Source of the DNA: Macrocystis pyrifera | Lineage: Eukaryota; Sar; Phaeophyceae; Laminariales; Laminariaceae | Assembly (NCBI GenBank): GCA_031763025.1 | Contig: JASSKH010000044.1 | Location: forward strand, 372,001 to 436,000 | DNA: 64,000 bases | Direction: 5' to 3' | In this document: positions 23,481 to 34,879 of the stretch, piece after piece | Layout of the letters: each line of letters starts with the position of its first letter | Position numbering within the stretch: position 1 is the first letter of the stretch | Made by a program: the position numbers and the translations under genes | The notes under the pieces: generated by a model | Databases searched by the model: none | What the model was told of the DNA's origin: nothing | What the model saw: the letters and a program-made list of their open reading frames with translations, nothing else

Positions 23481-24423
23481 GGTCTTACTTGGAGCCCCAT
23501 AGGACAGACCAATCAGCGTCCAGTATATTCGTTTTTACCCGATAACAGAGTAATACAAAAAAAAAACGCCTTTGGAGGGTGTTCGTATAATGCACCCCAT
23601 AGAACGCGGCTGGGCCAAGGATTGGGTACAAAGTTATGACTTCCAAGCAAAAAAAAAAACGGACTAGACTTTTCGAGCTTGCACCAATCAAACGAGAGCT
23701 ATGACTGATCGTATGACTTACAAAATGTCCGTCATTGGCGGACAGTGCCGTTACAACTGCTGACGAGCACAAATATCGTATTCAGCGTGCTACGAGTACA
23801 ACAAGGAGGCTGTTGCACATCGCTGCGGTCATGCCGCCCAGCACCAGCAGCAGACAAAGCCATGCGCGTGAGGTGGCACATACTAAGTATACTCTAGGGC
23901 TTGTTACGTGTATCGGAGCGTGCGGTGCTTCACGGAGGATGGATAGGTAGGGCTTGGGGTGCGGGCGCATGTATAGATGCCGATTCCCGAGCACACCCAC
24001 AACAACGACCAAGAATAACCGCCATCTGTTGGTGTTGCTCAGCAGCAGTAAGAGGTCAAACCAGCACGTGGGTTGTCACATCGTCGGTATACTGCTATCT
24101 ACAGTACCTGTAGTTGCATGTGTCGGAGCCTACGACACATTATCGAGGACATGTAGAGTAGAATGAGGCAAAGTTTGGTGTCAGGGGGCATGTATGTATG
24201 TATCCCGAGTCTCGAACTCGCCCACCGATAAACACAACCAACTGCCACCAGACAAAACTGCGCGAGATGACACATCCGGGGTGTACACTTGCCTAATGCG
24301 GGCCGTACTTGTACTTGATGCATGTGTTGGAGCCTACGATGCATCATCAAGGATAGATAGGATGAGGGTAGGGTGCGGGCGCATGTATGCATCTATGTAT
24401 GCATGTACAAGGCGCTTCGCTCC

Positions 24424-24445
24424 GCGGGCGGCCTACGCCGCCCGC
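24424..24445. repeat. Perfect 9-bp GC hairpin, recurring per module
   Basis: GCGGGCGGC pairs perfectly with GCCGCCCGC around a four-base loop. Module 2 has the same at 25,571-25,592. The corresponding stems in modules 3 and 4 have one mismatch each. Confidence 0.75.
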
Positions 24446-24906
24446 TACGCTCGCTCAGGAAGGAAACATCAAATTATGCGAAGCGGACAGAGGTCCATGA
24501 GTGAATGTTGTTTTTTTTATGGCCCCTGTCGTTAGCTGCAAACTGGCGACTTGATAATGCCAAGATTCCCGCCGCCATGCTTCAGGAGAAAACAGCTCGG
24601 ACGCCACATATGCTTGACGTCGCGGGCGGTTTTCCGCTACGCTCGCTCACACGTCGTACATACGTACATACCCCAGGTAGGGTGCTTATTTTCTTCTTTC
24701 GATACGCTCTGTGTCTGTGTACTCGTACGTTCGAAAGATAAAGCACAAGACGGCTGAGCAACACAGCAAAAACAACGAAAATGAAACCGAAAAATTCGAA
24801 AAGAAAAAAAATGCCCGTACCCTTTCGTGAGATAATTTACTATTAATACCTGAGTGGAACGCCTTACACCAGTCAAAAACAAATAAATGAAAAAAAATAT
24901 TAAATC

Positions 24907-25089
24907 TTACAGCAGAGCTTCTCTCTCAGCCTCGTACGCCGCCCGCCCCTCTCGCGACCATCTCACCACCGATTCAGTCCGGGTAAAGCTTCGCTCCCTC
25001 TCTTCCACAGTGAGTCCCGACGCCCGCCTCGCGTGAAGCCCGGTGCTCACCGTGGACCTCGACGCAAGCCCGACAATGTTGGTGCTCAT
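24907..25089 (-). CDS. 60-codon frame repeated in modules 1 and 2; unlikely gene
   Basis: Minus frame beginning MSTNIVGLASRSTVST with an ATG, ending EAEREALL and TAA; the TAA overlaps a donor-like GTAAGA. The module 2 counterpart is 26,055-26,234 in the same frame. Between the two, nine of twelve base differences change the residue, which is about the neutral ratio, and modules 3 and 4 lose the frame. So it does not behave as a protein under constraint. It could be an exon relic carried by the repeat. Confidence 0.2.
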   Translation of the reverse strand: MSTNIVGLASRSTVSTGLHARRASGLTVEERERSFTRTESVVRWSREGRAAYEAEREALL

Positions 25090-28000
25090 TCGGGGTACCT
25101 CCCTCTTGTGACTCTCAGCCCGGTCGCGAAAATAAGCACCGCTTGAATATTACTCGTACGTACTGTATTCAAAATCACAAATGGAGGCCAGACAGAGCCT
25201 ATTGATGCATCCCTCGTGTCGCGAGGCACACGCGACGCCTAGGAACGAAAGCGGCGACCGCGCTCCTTGCAATTCCCCCTGTACTCGCCAGCATCCGCTG
25301 ACACCCGCGACGGTGCCGGGTTCATCCGGGCAACCGTGCTCGGAGTACACGCAAGCACACGAAACGAAAGAAGAAAAGAGGGAAGAAGGACTGAAAGTAC
25401 GACGAGAAATAAATGGAGAAAACAAAGACTCGCTGGAACGGTCCCGCAAGTAATGAAAGGAGGCGATTCCCAAGTGGGAACTCTGAGAGGCCAGGTACGT
25501 ACCAACCGAGCACGCTCAGAGATCGAGATCTAAGTAAGTGTATGTATGTATGTACATGGCGCTTCGCTCCGCGGGCGGCCTACGCCGCCCGCTACGCTCG
25601 CTCAGGAAGGAAACATCAAATTATGCGACGGACAGAGGTCCATGATTGAATATTGTTTTTACTATGGCCCCTGTAGTTAGCTTTAAATTATCGAGTTGAT
25701 AATGCCAAGAGTCCCGCCGCCATGCTTCAGGAGAAAACAGCTCGGAGGCCACAGATGCTTCGCGTCGCGGGCGGTTTTCCGCTACGCTCGCTCACACGTT
25801 TGTACATACGTACATACCCCAGGTAGGGTACTTATTTTCTACTTTCGATATGCTCTGTGTCTGTGTACTCGTCGTATGTATGAAAGATAAAGCACAGAAC
25901 TGCACAGCAACACAGCCAAAACAACGAAAATGAAACCCAAAATTTCGAAAAGAAAAAAATCCCCGTCCCCTTTCGTGTAATAAATTACTACTACTTGAGT
26001 GGAACACCTTACACCAGTCAAAAAAAAGAAAAAAAATGAAAAAAAGAAAAAATCTTACAGCAGAACTTCTCTCTCAGCCTCGTACGCCGCCCGCCCCTCT
26101 CGCGACCATCTCGCCATCGATTCAGTCCGGGTAAAGCTTCCCTCCCTCTTTTCCACAGTAAGCCCCGTCGCCCGCCTCGCGTGAAGCCAGGTGCTTACCG
26201 TGAACCTCGACGCAAGCTCGACAATGTTGGTGCTCATTCGGGGTACCTCCCTCTTGTGACTCTCAGCCCGGTCGCAAAAATAAGCACCGCTTGAATATTG
26301 TCTTACAATCCCGAACGAAACTGAAATACTTGTACGTACTCTATCCAAAATCACAAATGGAGGCCAGACAGAGTGTATTGATGCATCCCTCGTGTCTCGA
26401 GGCACACGCAACGCCTAGGCACGAAAGCGGCGACCGCGCTCCTTGCAACTCCCCCTCTACTCGCCAGCATCCGCTGACACCCGCGACGGTGCCGGGTTCG
26501 CCCGCGCAACCATGCTCGGAGTACACGCACGCACACGAAACGAAAGAAGAAAAAAGCGAAGAAGGACTGAAAGTACAACGAGAAATGGAGAAAACAAAGA
26601 CTCGCTGGAACGGTCCGGCAAGTAATGAAAGGAGGCGATTCCAAAGTGGGAGCTCTGAGAGGCCAGGGATGTACCAACCGAGCACGCTCAGAGATCGAGA
26701 TCTAAGTAAGTATATCTATGTATGCATGTATGCATGTATGTATGTATGTACATGGCGCTTCGCTACGCGGGCGGCTCACGCCGCCCTCTACGCTCGCTCA
26801 GCAAGGAAACGTACATCAAATTACGCGCAGCGGAGAGAAGGTCGATGCTTTTTTATGATTGTTATAGCGTTAAACTGTCGAGTTGATAATGCCAATAGTC
26901 ACATGCCGTACGAACGTACATACCCCAGATAGAGGTATTTTTTTTCTTCTTTTGATATACTGTATGTATTCCTGGTATGTACAAGGAGAACGCACAGCAC
27001 GGCATAGCAGCAAGCAGCACCACCAAAACAGTGAAAATGAAACCGAACATTTCGGAAATAACAAAAAAACCTCCGTCCCCTCTATGTTTAATTTTTGGTC
27101 TTGAATGGAACACCTTGCACCAATAAAAAATGAAAAAAAATGAACAGCAGAGGTGCAGTCTCAGCCTCGTGCGCCGCCCGCCCCTCTCACGACCACCTCG
27201 CCACCGATTCGATCCGGGTAAAGCTCCTCTCCTTCTCTGTCACAGTGAGACCCGTCCCCCGCCCGGCGTGAAGCACGGGGCTCACCGTGATTCTCGTTCT
27301 TCAGCTCGACAATGTAGGTGCTCCGACTGCGTACGTCTCTCTGAATAGTTCAACTTGGTCCGCAAACATAAGGACCGCTTGAATTTTATATTGCAATGCC
27401 GAACGACCCTTATGGATTCGGACGTACTCAGTCTAATTTTGCAGATGGAGGCCAGACAAAGCTCATTGATGCTTGCTTCATGTCTCAACCCACACACGAC
27501 GCCAAGAAAAGGAAAACGGCGACCACGCTCCTTGCAACCCCCACCCTACCTGCCAGTATCCGCCGACAACCCGTGACGGCGCCGGGATAACCCGTGGAGC
27601 GGTCCTCCGAGTACAGGCACGCACACCAAACGCAAGAAGAAAAAAGGGAAGAATAACTGGTGAAAGTGGAAAATATATTTGAACGAGCTGGTGAAAGCAA
27701 GCGAAAGAGAGCGGGCCAAACAACTGGAAAACTTAATCGCCTGTTTCTTTTTCGGATATTTTATTTATTTTTTCCAAGCATAAAAAACGAAAAGCAAGTA
27801 CGCAAAGAAAGCAAAGAACGCGAATATAGCAAAGATCGTAGAAGCGACAAAAGTCGTGGGAGACTCGCTGAGCGCGCGGCAGGTGCTTACAGTCAGGTGA
27901 TTTTATTAAGAAAAGGATAAACGTGAGGTAGCTTATGATCTGTAGCTGTATGTATCACTACTCCCACCTACGCCCACCACGACGATCAATAAACAACTGC

Positions 28001-28919
28001 CACCACACATATCTGCGAGAGGTGGCACATCTGGGGTGTACTCTTGGCTACTGTAGATGTAGTTGCAAGTGTCAGAGTCTACGATGCATCATCGAGGATA
28101 TAGCTACGCAGAGCTTGGGATGCGGGCGCATGTGCGTATGTATGTGTGTACAAGGCACCTTGCTACGCGGGCGGCCTACTCCGCCCGCTACGCTCGCTCA
28201 GAAAGGAAAACTACATCAAATTATGCGAAGGGGACAGAGGTTCATGGTTGAATACCTAGTATAGATTAAATTTTGGAATGTAGTTGCAAGCTGGCGACTT
28301 GATAATGCCAAGAGTCTCGCCGCCATGCTTCAAGAGAAAACAGCTCGGACGCTACATATGCTTCCCGTCGTGGGCGGTTGGCTCACATGCCGCACGTACC
28401 TACATTCTCCAGGTAGGTGCGTAAGGTACTTACTTTTACATTTTGAGTATTTGCTGTAGGTACGAAAGAGAAAGCACAGCACGGCACAGTAGCAGCACCG
28501 CAAAAAACAATGAAAACCGAAACCGATATTTCGGAAAGTGAAAAAAGTCTCTGTCCCCTCCCGTGTAATAATTTCCTGCGTGATTGGAACACCTTACACG
28601 AGTCATAAAGGAAAATGAAAAAATCAAACAACAGAGCTTGTCTCTCAGCCTCGTACGCCGCTTGCCCCTCTCGCGATCACCTCGCAATCGATTCGGTCCG
28701 GGCACAGTTTTCCTCCCTCTATGCCACAGTAAGCCCCGTCGCCCGCCTCGCATGAAGCGTGGTGCTCACCGTGGCCCTCGTTCGCCAGCTCGACAAAGTT
28801 GTTGCTCAGGCTGAGTCGCTCTCTCGCTGGTTTTTAATACGTAGCGTTTAGGTGGAGATAGTAAAATCAAGTCAAATTGCAATGGTTAACCCTAGCTTTC
28901 AGCAAATATTTCGCCGTAA

Positions 28920-29290
28920 CGTGCAGAGGGGACGTCGTGACTGAGCGCCGTTCCAAAGGACCTTCGGTAGGTCGTGATCGGTTCGCACTACGGTCTCCAA
29001 GCGTGACCGCGGGCGGATACCGGGTGGGTTTGCGGCTGCACGCCGTCGGAATGTGATCTGCCTCCGCCCCCCCTTGCGCGAGGGGAGGTTACGCCCCGCT
29101 TAGAAGAGGCCGAACCCTGCTCAGCTTCGGTATGCGTGAGTGTAGGTGCCCTGCAGTCTGCCGTGGCACATAGCCTCTTTGTAGCGCGCAGCGCCCACCC
29201 CTTGTCGCATTAGATTTTTGCAATCTCAGACCAGAGAGGGAGGCCTGTCGCGACGCCCCGCTAGACGAATAATGTCCCCCATACAGATCA
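28920..29290. other. GC-rich block of unknown nature
   Basis: Base composition rises well above the surroundings and there are many short self-complementary stretches, for example TTGCGCGAGGGGAGG and GACGTCGTGACTGAGCGCC. It has the look of structured RNA or rDNA spacer. I could not match it to 5S, 5.8S, SSU, LSU, U1-U6, 7SL or RNase P features that I know. It lies directly after the tandem modules. Confidence 0.3.
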
Positions 29291-29602
29291 CACAACATCA
29301 TATATCCCGGTCATAAAACGTGTAGAGAAAGACAACACCGGAGCAGTGAACCAGACGCGCGATAATAACACAGACACCGCAATAAATACAACAACATTTT
29401 TTGCAAGGAGATGCCTGGTACGCTAGCGAGCAACAACGCGGGGCAATCTTCGCGCACGGGGTATGGGACCAACCCCTTTTGGACACCAACGGGGAATAAC
29501 TGTAGCGGCCCAGAGATGTGCGAGGGTATGGTGTAAGGCCGTACTGGCGGTTGGACGGCCACAGGGGCTGCAGAGAAAAGCACGGGGACGAGAAGCGATG
29601 AT

Positions 29603-30035
29603 TAGGAGACGCTGCTGACGGCACCACCTACCGCACGAACGTCGCTATATCCGTCCACAAGCTGCATATTTCGTACACATGCTTAATGCTCGATTTTATA
29701 CTGAATGACTTTCAGTCGAACAAGAACCCACAACGTGCGAGATACCTTACCTTAGTAAGTAGGTATCGTTCTGCTGCGAGCACGAGTCGCTGTCACGTGC
29801 TCGTTTTCGTGAGACGAGTGACATTTGCTGCGGACTGCCTCACCTACCGCAAGAACGTCTCTGGACCCGTCCATAGGCTGTATGTTCGTGTCCATTCTTG
29901 AGGCTCACTTACATAATGAATAGCTTGCAGTCGTACAGGAACCCGCAGCATGCGAGACACCTCATTTCAGTATGTAAGTATCGTGCTCCTGCAAGTACAA
30001 GTCGCCGTCCCTTGCTCGGTTTCGTTATTTGATTT
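29603..30035. repeat. 216-bp tandem duplication
   Basis: CACCTACCGCACGAACGTC at 29,625 recurs as CACCTACCGCAAGAACGTC at 29,841, 216 bp later. Homology continues through CAAGAACCCACAACGTGCGAG / CAGGAACCCGCAGCATGCGAG-like text into GTCGCTGTCACGTGCTCG / GTCGCCGTCCCTTGCTCG. Identity is roughly 75% by eye. No coding frame is shared. Confidence 0.6.
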
Positions 30036-30179
30036 TGACTGTGATGTAGACAGACAAGCAGTCATGCTCGGGGTTCGTCCAGGCAATCAGCCATGCTCAG
30101 GGATTTTCCGTGTACGTGTCGACTATACAGCAGCAGTATTGGTAGGGCTCGGAGTGTTGTGTCAACTGTCGATGTAAGA

Positions 30180-31080
30180 GCGGTCTAGTCCTTCACAAAA
30201 AAAGTACATTTACCTGCATGATGCCCAATTTGCTACATGGTCCAGTGTTGCACTTTTCCTCTAACGCACACCGGAATGCTGCCCGAAATTCCAACAACTG
30301 GCTACGTAGTGCTGCGTGGGTATTAATGTACTCGAAGGCTATACGAACACTCAACAATGTACTTACTCGTGGATAGCTTGTTAGTCGCGTGTGTGATCTA
30401 GTCCTTCACGTGTCTTTGCAAGGTACCGGCATGCTGCGCAATTGTTCAACAACGTCTACTACGGGGGGTCATGGTAAATAAGACCTACGGTTCACGCAAA
30501 AACCTACCACTCTGACCCGATATATAGGTACCGTTAGCATATATTTTTTCAATCAAATGGTCCTTATGTTTTGGATTCGAGTGGTATTTGTTTACCTATT
30601 TTTTCTGAAACATATTTGTCCTATTTGCTATAGCCTCCCGTATTAATGCTGTATGCATTTCTTACCTATACCGGCATAATGCACGAAGTTACGAACACCT
30701 AGGGCTGCACTGCTTCAACGTTACCAGCATGCTGTACGAACATTGAACTACGCACCGGCGTGCTGCACCATAATGTTGCCAGAGTACGTTATGGCCCGTT
30801 TCCAATGTAACGGAATTTTTGGAACAACGTACCAACATTCGGCGCTCACATGCAACAATGTACCCGCATGCTGCACACATCTCCACCAAAACCCAGCAAT
30901 ACCCGTTCGCGGTGTTATCGTGTCTGCTCTGCTTTTCCCTTTGGGGCAACAGCCTGCAACTGTGGCAGCCACGTTTGCGATGCGGTGTTACTTCACCCCT
31001 GCCCAATTCGCGGTAATCATGTTGTTCCCCTGTAGCGTGCGCTGTTATTTGGAACTTAGTGAAACACGTTGCCTGCATGA
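30180..31080. repeat. GCATGC-centred degenerate repeats
   Basis: The phrase ACCGGCATGCTGCACGAA and variants (CAGCATGCTGTACGAA, CCCGCATGCTGCACAC) occur near 30,190, 30,424, 30,674, 30,722, 30,755 and 30,860, usually followed by A-C-rich text with CAACG. Spacing is irregular (about 30-240 bp). A family A MITE interrupts it. Confidence 0.5.
30456..30645. mobile_element. MITE family A copy with a short internal insertion
   Basis: The outer ends CTACTACGGGGGGTCATGG and TTGCTATAGCCTCCCGTA are diverged family A inverted repeats. AAAAACCTA and TTTACCTATTTTTTC mark the interior. Between them about 80 bp begin ACCACTC and end GAGTGGT, a small inverted pair suggesting a second nested element. Confidence 0.55.
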
Positions 31081-31479
31081 TGTGCAAATCTTCCCAGATA
31101 CACCGACCCGTATTCAGTTTTTTTGGTATTGTTGTAGAGTTATCGTGCTCATCCGGGCTGATGGACTCCGGTTTAGAGGGTCTGAATTGTAGTTGGTCAA
31201 GAATGTAACATGGTCCTATCCTGTCCACATACGTTCGTATGTATATTACAACCTGTTCAGCGTATTCACGTACTCCACTGTGTAGGCAGTGACAAAATGG
31301 GTTGGTGAGTATGTCGAGATTCACTAGTTCAAACATGAAGCCGGTAAAGCTGAGCGACGGTTATACTCTGTTTCAAGCTGCGGCGACAAGATGTGTGATG
31401 AGAGGGATCGCCTAACTCTTAGTCGACTTCACCGCCGAGTAACTTATCGTGAGTGTTCTACCAACGCGTCACGCCACCG

Positions 31480-33560
31480 AATCTTGCTGGCTGAAATCAC
31501 GCCCGCCGAGACCACGCCCGCCCCCTGCGCCCTCGCGGTTAAGAGCGGTTAGTGACAGCGCCCCTCAGACTCACCGTGGTGCCGTCTCCTTTCAGACGCC
31601 TGAGGAAGAGCGCTTGACTGATAGGCAGCTGGGCCTCTTCGCGTTTCACGAATCGTTTGCCATGGTAAGGGCCGCCACGTCGGTGGTGGTGCTTCGGCGA
31701 TCTGCACGTGCGTCTGCGCCGTCTATGCGGCTTTATACGCACCCCGAACTCGTGGCTTGAGCGGTGCGGGCACCTCGGGCGGCCACGACCTTTCCTTATC
31801 GCACATCGACATCAAATCGCCGTCAACGAGGGTGGACAGGCAACGTCCAACAGGAGACGGCGGTACAGAGAAGCAGGCCTCGTCAGCGGTGGCGCCATCG
31901 GGTCGTGAGATGACCACACCAGTATCTTGGGGTCGGTCGAGTGGACCCCCCCACGAGAGGTGGAAAGTTTCCTCATAGCGAACAATTGACGCAACAAGCT
32001 GTTTCGGAGCGGGCTATGGACTCATTGCGAGAAGAGCCGGGTTTGGTGAGGTTAGTGGCGCGCTCGAGGTGTATGTAGAGACAACAGTGGGGGGGGGGGC
32101 GGATGTGCTGGACGAAGGTGATCAGGTGTCACCTCGATCATCAAGACCTAGCGAGACCTAAGCAAGGCGAACGTCGGTCCTAGCCGGCCCAGCGGTTCTC
32201 GACGCCGACTTGCTCCCATTAGTACACTGCCAGCGCGGACATTCAGGGGTCGGCAGGACGCTTTCACTACGGCGCGTCCATTGGCCAGAGATGTGTAGAG
32301 ACGCCAGGGAGTGCGTCTTGCCGTGCGGGTGCCGCCGTATGAAGCGAACGCATAGCCAGCGTAAAGCGATGCTGCCTGCCAGCTACCTAGATCCGTGGGA
32401 AGGTTTGAGGTAGACTTGCTGAGGATCGTCAACTTGTCCGAGACAGGTAACGAGTACTTCTTGCTTGTTGTGGACGAAGCCCCCCCGTTTCTTTTGGCAT
32501 CCCTTCTGCTCTCCCAGTTGGCCCAAGGGATCGCACGCCTTTTTTGTGGACCTGTTTCTAACGTTTGGAGAAGGCGAGTTCACGGCCAACATAACGGAGT
32601 ATATCTGCCGTTGGCTTAAGGTATATATTGATTTCGGCCCTGCCAATTACCTACGGGGCCATGGTAGCGTAGAGTGAGCAGGGGCGTGGACAGTCGATGT
32701 GCTGTTCAAGCTGCGTATGGCATGGCCCACCTGCTGGGACATTTATGGAGTTGTAGCTGGATCAAACCGTACAACGCCAGACAGCTTCCTGCCTTCGGCA
32801 ATGACACCATTCCAGCTATTTTTCCGCCGCAGACCGTGTACATCCTTCGACCTGCTAGTCCCCAAGATGGATGTCACGGAGACCACGGGAGGCGTCGAGA
32901 ACTTTTTAGGAGAGCGCCAGCACAACCTACGAGACGTCCGGGAAGCAGGCGCAAGGATAAACAAGAGCAGGTAGAAGGCGCGACGAGGCCGTCACGAATC
33001 GACTCAGCGGCCGTCGTCAGGCACCCGGGTTGTAGCGGGCAACTTCGACATCACGAGGGAGAGCAACAGCTCACACCACCAGCATGGTATGGGGCCTGAA
33101 CTGGTTCATAAGAAGTGAACTGGTCAGCGGATAGTGGGCGTGGGCAGAGCGATGCACTCCAAGACGGTCTCCATCGCATCGCAAAAACCATTCCGCACGC
33201 GACCGTCCGATCTTGGGGACCTCATGGAGGACGAGTTCCGTAAATACCGTGGGGAGCGAGCCTGGGGCCTGGAAGGAACCAAATACAGCAGCGCCAATGT
33301 CGAGGCTACTGGACAGGTGGCGGATGGTCCGCGCGTCCGGGGTCGCGAGATGGGAGTACCGCGGCGGGTACCTCGACGGTGAGGCGTCAGACTGGATCAC
33401 GACGACCAGTCACGGACAGCATACCTCCGTAGCAATTGGACACGCCTCGCGGATTGTAGAACTTAAAACGATCCGCGCAGCAAGCTGCGCTGTCTCGAAG
33501 CTCAATACAAGGGGACGACAGTACGCACCACGCTGAGTATAACTGGGGCGCTGAGAAAGT
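31480..33560 (+). mobile_element. Ty3/Gypsy-type pol remains, fossil
   Basis: Plus-strand text in several frames matches integrase. Near 32,210-32,360 there is an H-x-G-V-G-R-T-L zinc-binding region followed by VLPCGCRRMKR. Near 32,395-32,470 comes GRFEVDLLRIVNLSETGNEY, a typical integrase-core entry. Near 32,715-32,965 the downstream half appears (TPFQLFFRRRPCTSFDLLVP). Later text to 33,560 looks like the region behind integrase. It is broken in many places, no LTR pair was found and it is probably old. Confidence 0.6.
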
Positions 33561-33725
33561 TCGCAGAAGGCATGAAATTCGTCAAGCAAGTGGAGGGTAG
33601 AAAGGGGCGCGCGGGGTGTCCTGGGCAGGACTATGATATTCTTCGCCGTTTCGGCGGGTCCGCTTCGCCAACAAAGAGTAGTAAGAGTTGACGCCATCAT
33701 ATATTAGGTATGACGGCGATGGCAT

Positions 33726-33836
33726 TTCTCTCTCTCGCTCTCTCTCTCTCTCGCTCTCTCTCTCTCTCCCTCTCTCTTTCTCTCTCCCTGTCGCTCGCCG
33801 TTCCCCGGGCATATTGCTTGGTATATATATATATAT
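33726..33836. repeat. (CT)n and (TA)n microsatellites
   Basis: Interrupted (TCTC)n from about 33,727 to 33,793, then a (TA)n run at about 33,823-33,836 touching the tail side of the minus-strand SINE. Confidence 0.85.
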
Positions 33837-33837
33837 T

Positions 33838-34155
33838 TTATCCATCACTTTTACTTCCCAGCCCACTCGAAGGAGGTTTTACCCTCGACGATCTTCTGGA
33901 CAAGCCGTGGTCACAGGTGTCGTCCCTTCTCCCCCCCGGTACGTGCCTTTATTGTTTGTCGCGTATAGGGTTCAGCATTCCCACCGCTCGTCGATTTTCA
34001 TCGAATGTAGCCAACTCACGCTTTCGCGCTTTCCGCTTATCAATTTTTTTTGTGCAAGAAAAAGTCCCTATGAGCATGCACTTGGTGGGACTTGAACCCA
34101 CGAAATTGATCTTGACAGGCACGCGGACCACCTACCAAGCCACCGGGGACGCCGG
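33838..34155 (-). mobile_element. tRNA-derived SINE, minus copy
   Basis: Reverse-complement copy of the element at 11,142. The head on minus reads GGCGTCCCCGGTGGCTTGG and has the T-arm GTGGG-TTCAAGT-CCCAC (near 34,082-34,098). The body is about 95% identical. The innermost T-stem pair is A:T in the first copy and G:C here, so both copies keep a perfect stem. The tail is a (TA)n run instead of poly-A. Confidence 0.8.
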
Positions 34156-34329
34156 GGACGCGTGAATGGACTTGCGCCCTAGCGTGCGCCTATCACGCGC
34201 TCTGTCAGCCTTTCTTGTCATCGTTCAAACGGCCGACCGGTAGTCGAGCTGCTCGCCCGGGGTCATTCGTCTAGTACGGCCACGCTCAACACCAGCTCTC
34301 CTGTCTTGGTGGTGTCGACCTTGGGGCTC

Positions 34330-34860
34330 GGAGGAGTTGGTTGACGAGGAGCATCGTACTCTATTGCTTCGTTGTGAAAACTCTCGAAGCGCATGTTCTA
34401 TTCAAGGAAAGATAAGCGGAAAGTCGCTGGGGTTGAGGTTTAAGACCAGCGGCACTAGCCGGCATGGAATCGTAGCCACTTGTCTCGGTAACGGTAATAG
34501 GAATATGTTATTTCGGTCGGCGCCAGATGATTGCTTTGTTAACGTTGTGAGGAAGAGACCGCCTTGCCGTAGCGATCTGTGTATCAATGACGGGAGTGGG
34601 GGAGAAAAGGAGACTATTGTCCGGAAGAACTGGGTTCATTGCGATCTCTGACATTCTGTTTTTGTTGCAGTTTTCACATTAAAAGTGCGACGATTGTGAT
34701 ATTATCGTTTTATTGGGTTTATGTGGTACCGGTACTGTAAGTCGGGGGAGCTGTAATGAGTTTGACGGAAAAGTAGTTAAGCGGGCGTAAAATGGACGCT
34801 GGGCGAGAGGGAGTTTATGATTAGCGTAGTGGGAGCGTTGTGTTCGCCACGTTTGTGATT
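34330..34860 (+). mobile_element. Retroelement 3' non-coding remnant
   Basis: GATCTGTGTATCAATGACGG, then GACTATTGTCCGGAAGAAC and GGGTTCATTGCGAT (34,567-34,645) match GATCTGTGTATCTATAGCGG, GACTCTTGTCCGGGGGAAC and GGGTTCATTGCGAT near 22,405-22,480, which lies between the RNase H end and the 3' LTR of the Copia fossil. So this is probably a piece of a related Copia element. No LTR was found. Confidence 0.5.
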
Positions 34861-34879
34861 ATACGGCGGCGCATATAGT

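Larger units (their letters stand above)
23870..28850. repeat. Tandem array of about 1.15-1.2-kb modules
   Basis: Four modules start near 24,405, 25,552, 26,748 and 28,148, each after a (GTAT)n run. Each has a GC-rich hairpin segment (GCTTCGCTCCGCGGGCGGC), then CATCAAATTATGCG, an A-rich block, and a C/T-rich block with CGCCGCCCGCCCCTCTC. Modules 1 and 2 are the most alike (about 90% by eye); 3 and 4 have indels and module 3 is followed by about 270 bp of unrelated sequence. A shorter unit with GCATCATCGAGGATA and GGGTGCGGGCGCATGT recurs near 23,900, 24,130, 24,330 and 28,090. No known mobile-element protein is visible. Confidence 0.8.

Noticed and set aside
24907-26234. A conserved small-protein gene repeated in the tandem modules
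   Set aside because: Nine of twelve differences between modules 1 and 2 change the residue, and modules 3 and 4 lose the frame; this is the neutral expectation.
28920-29290. rRNA or snRNA gene
   Set aside because: No conserved core of any rRNA or spliceosomal RNA could be recognised, so I list it only as an unknown GC-rich block.
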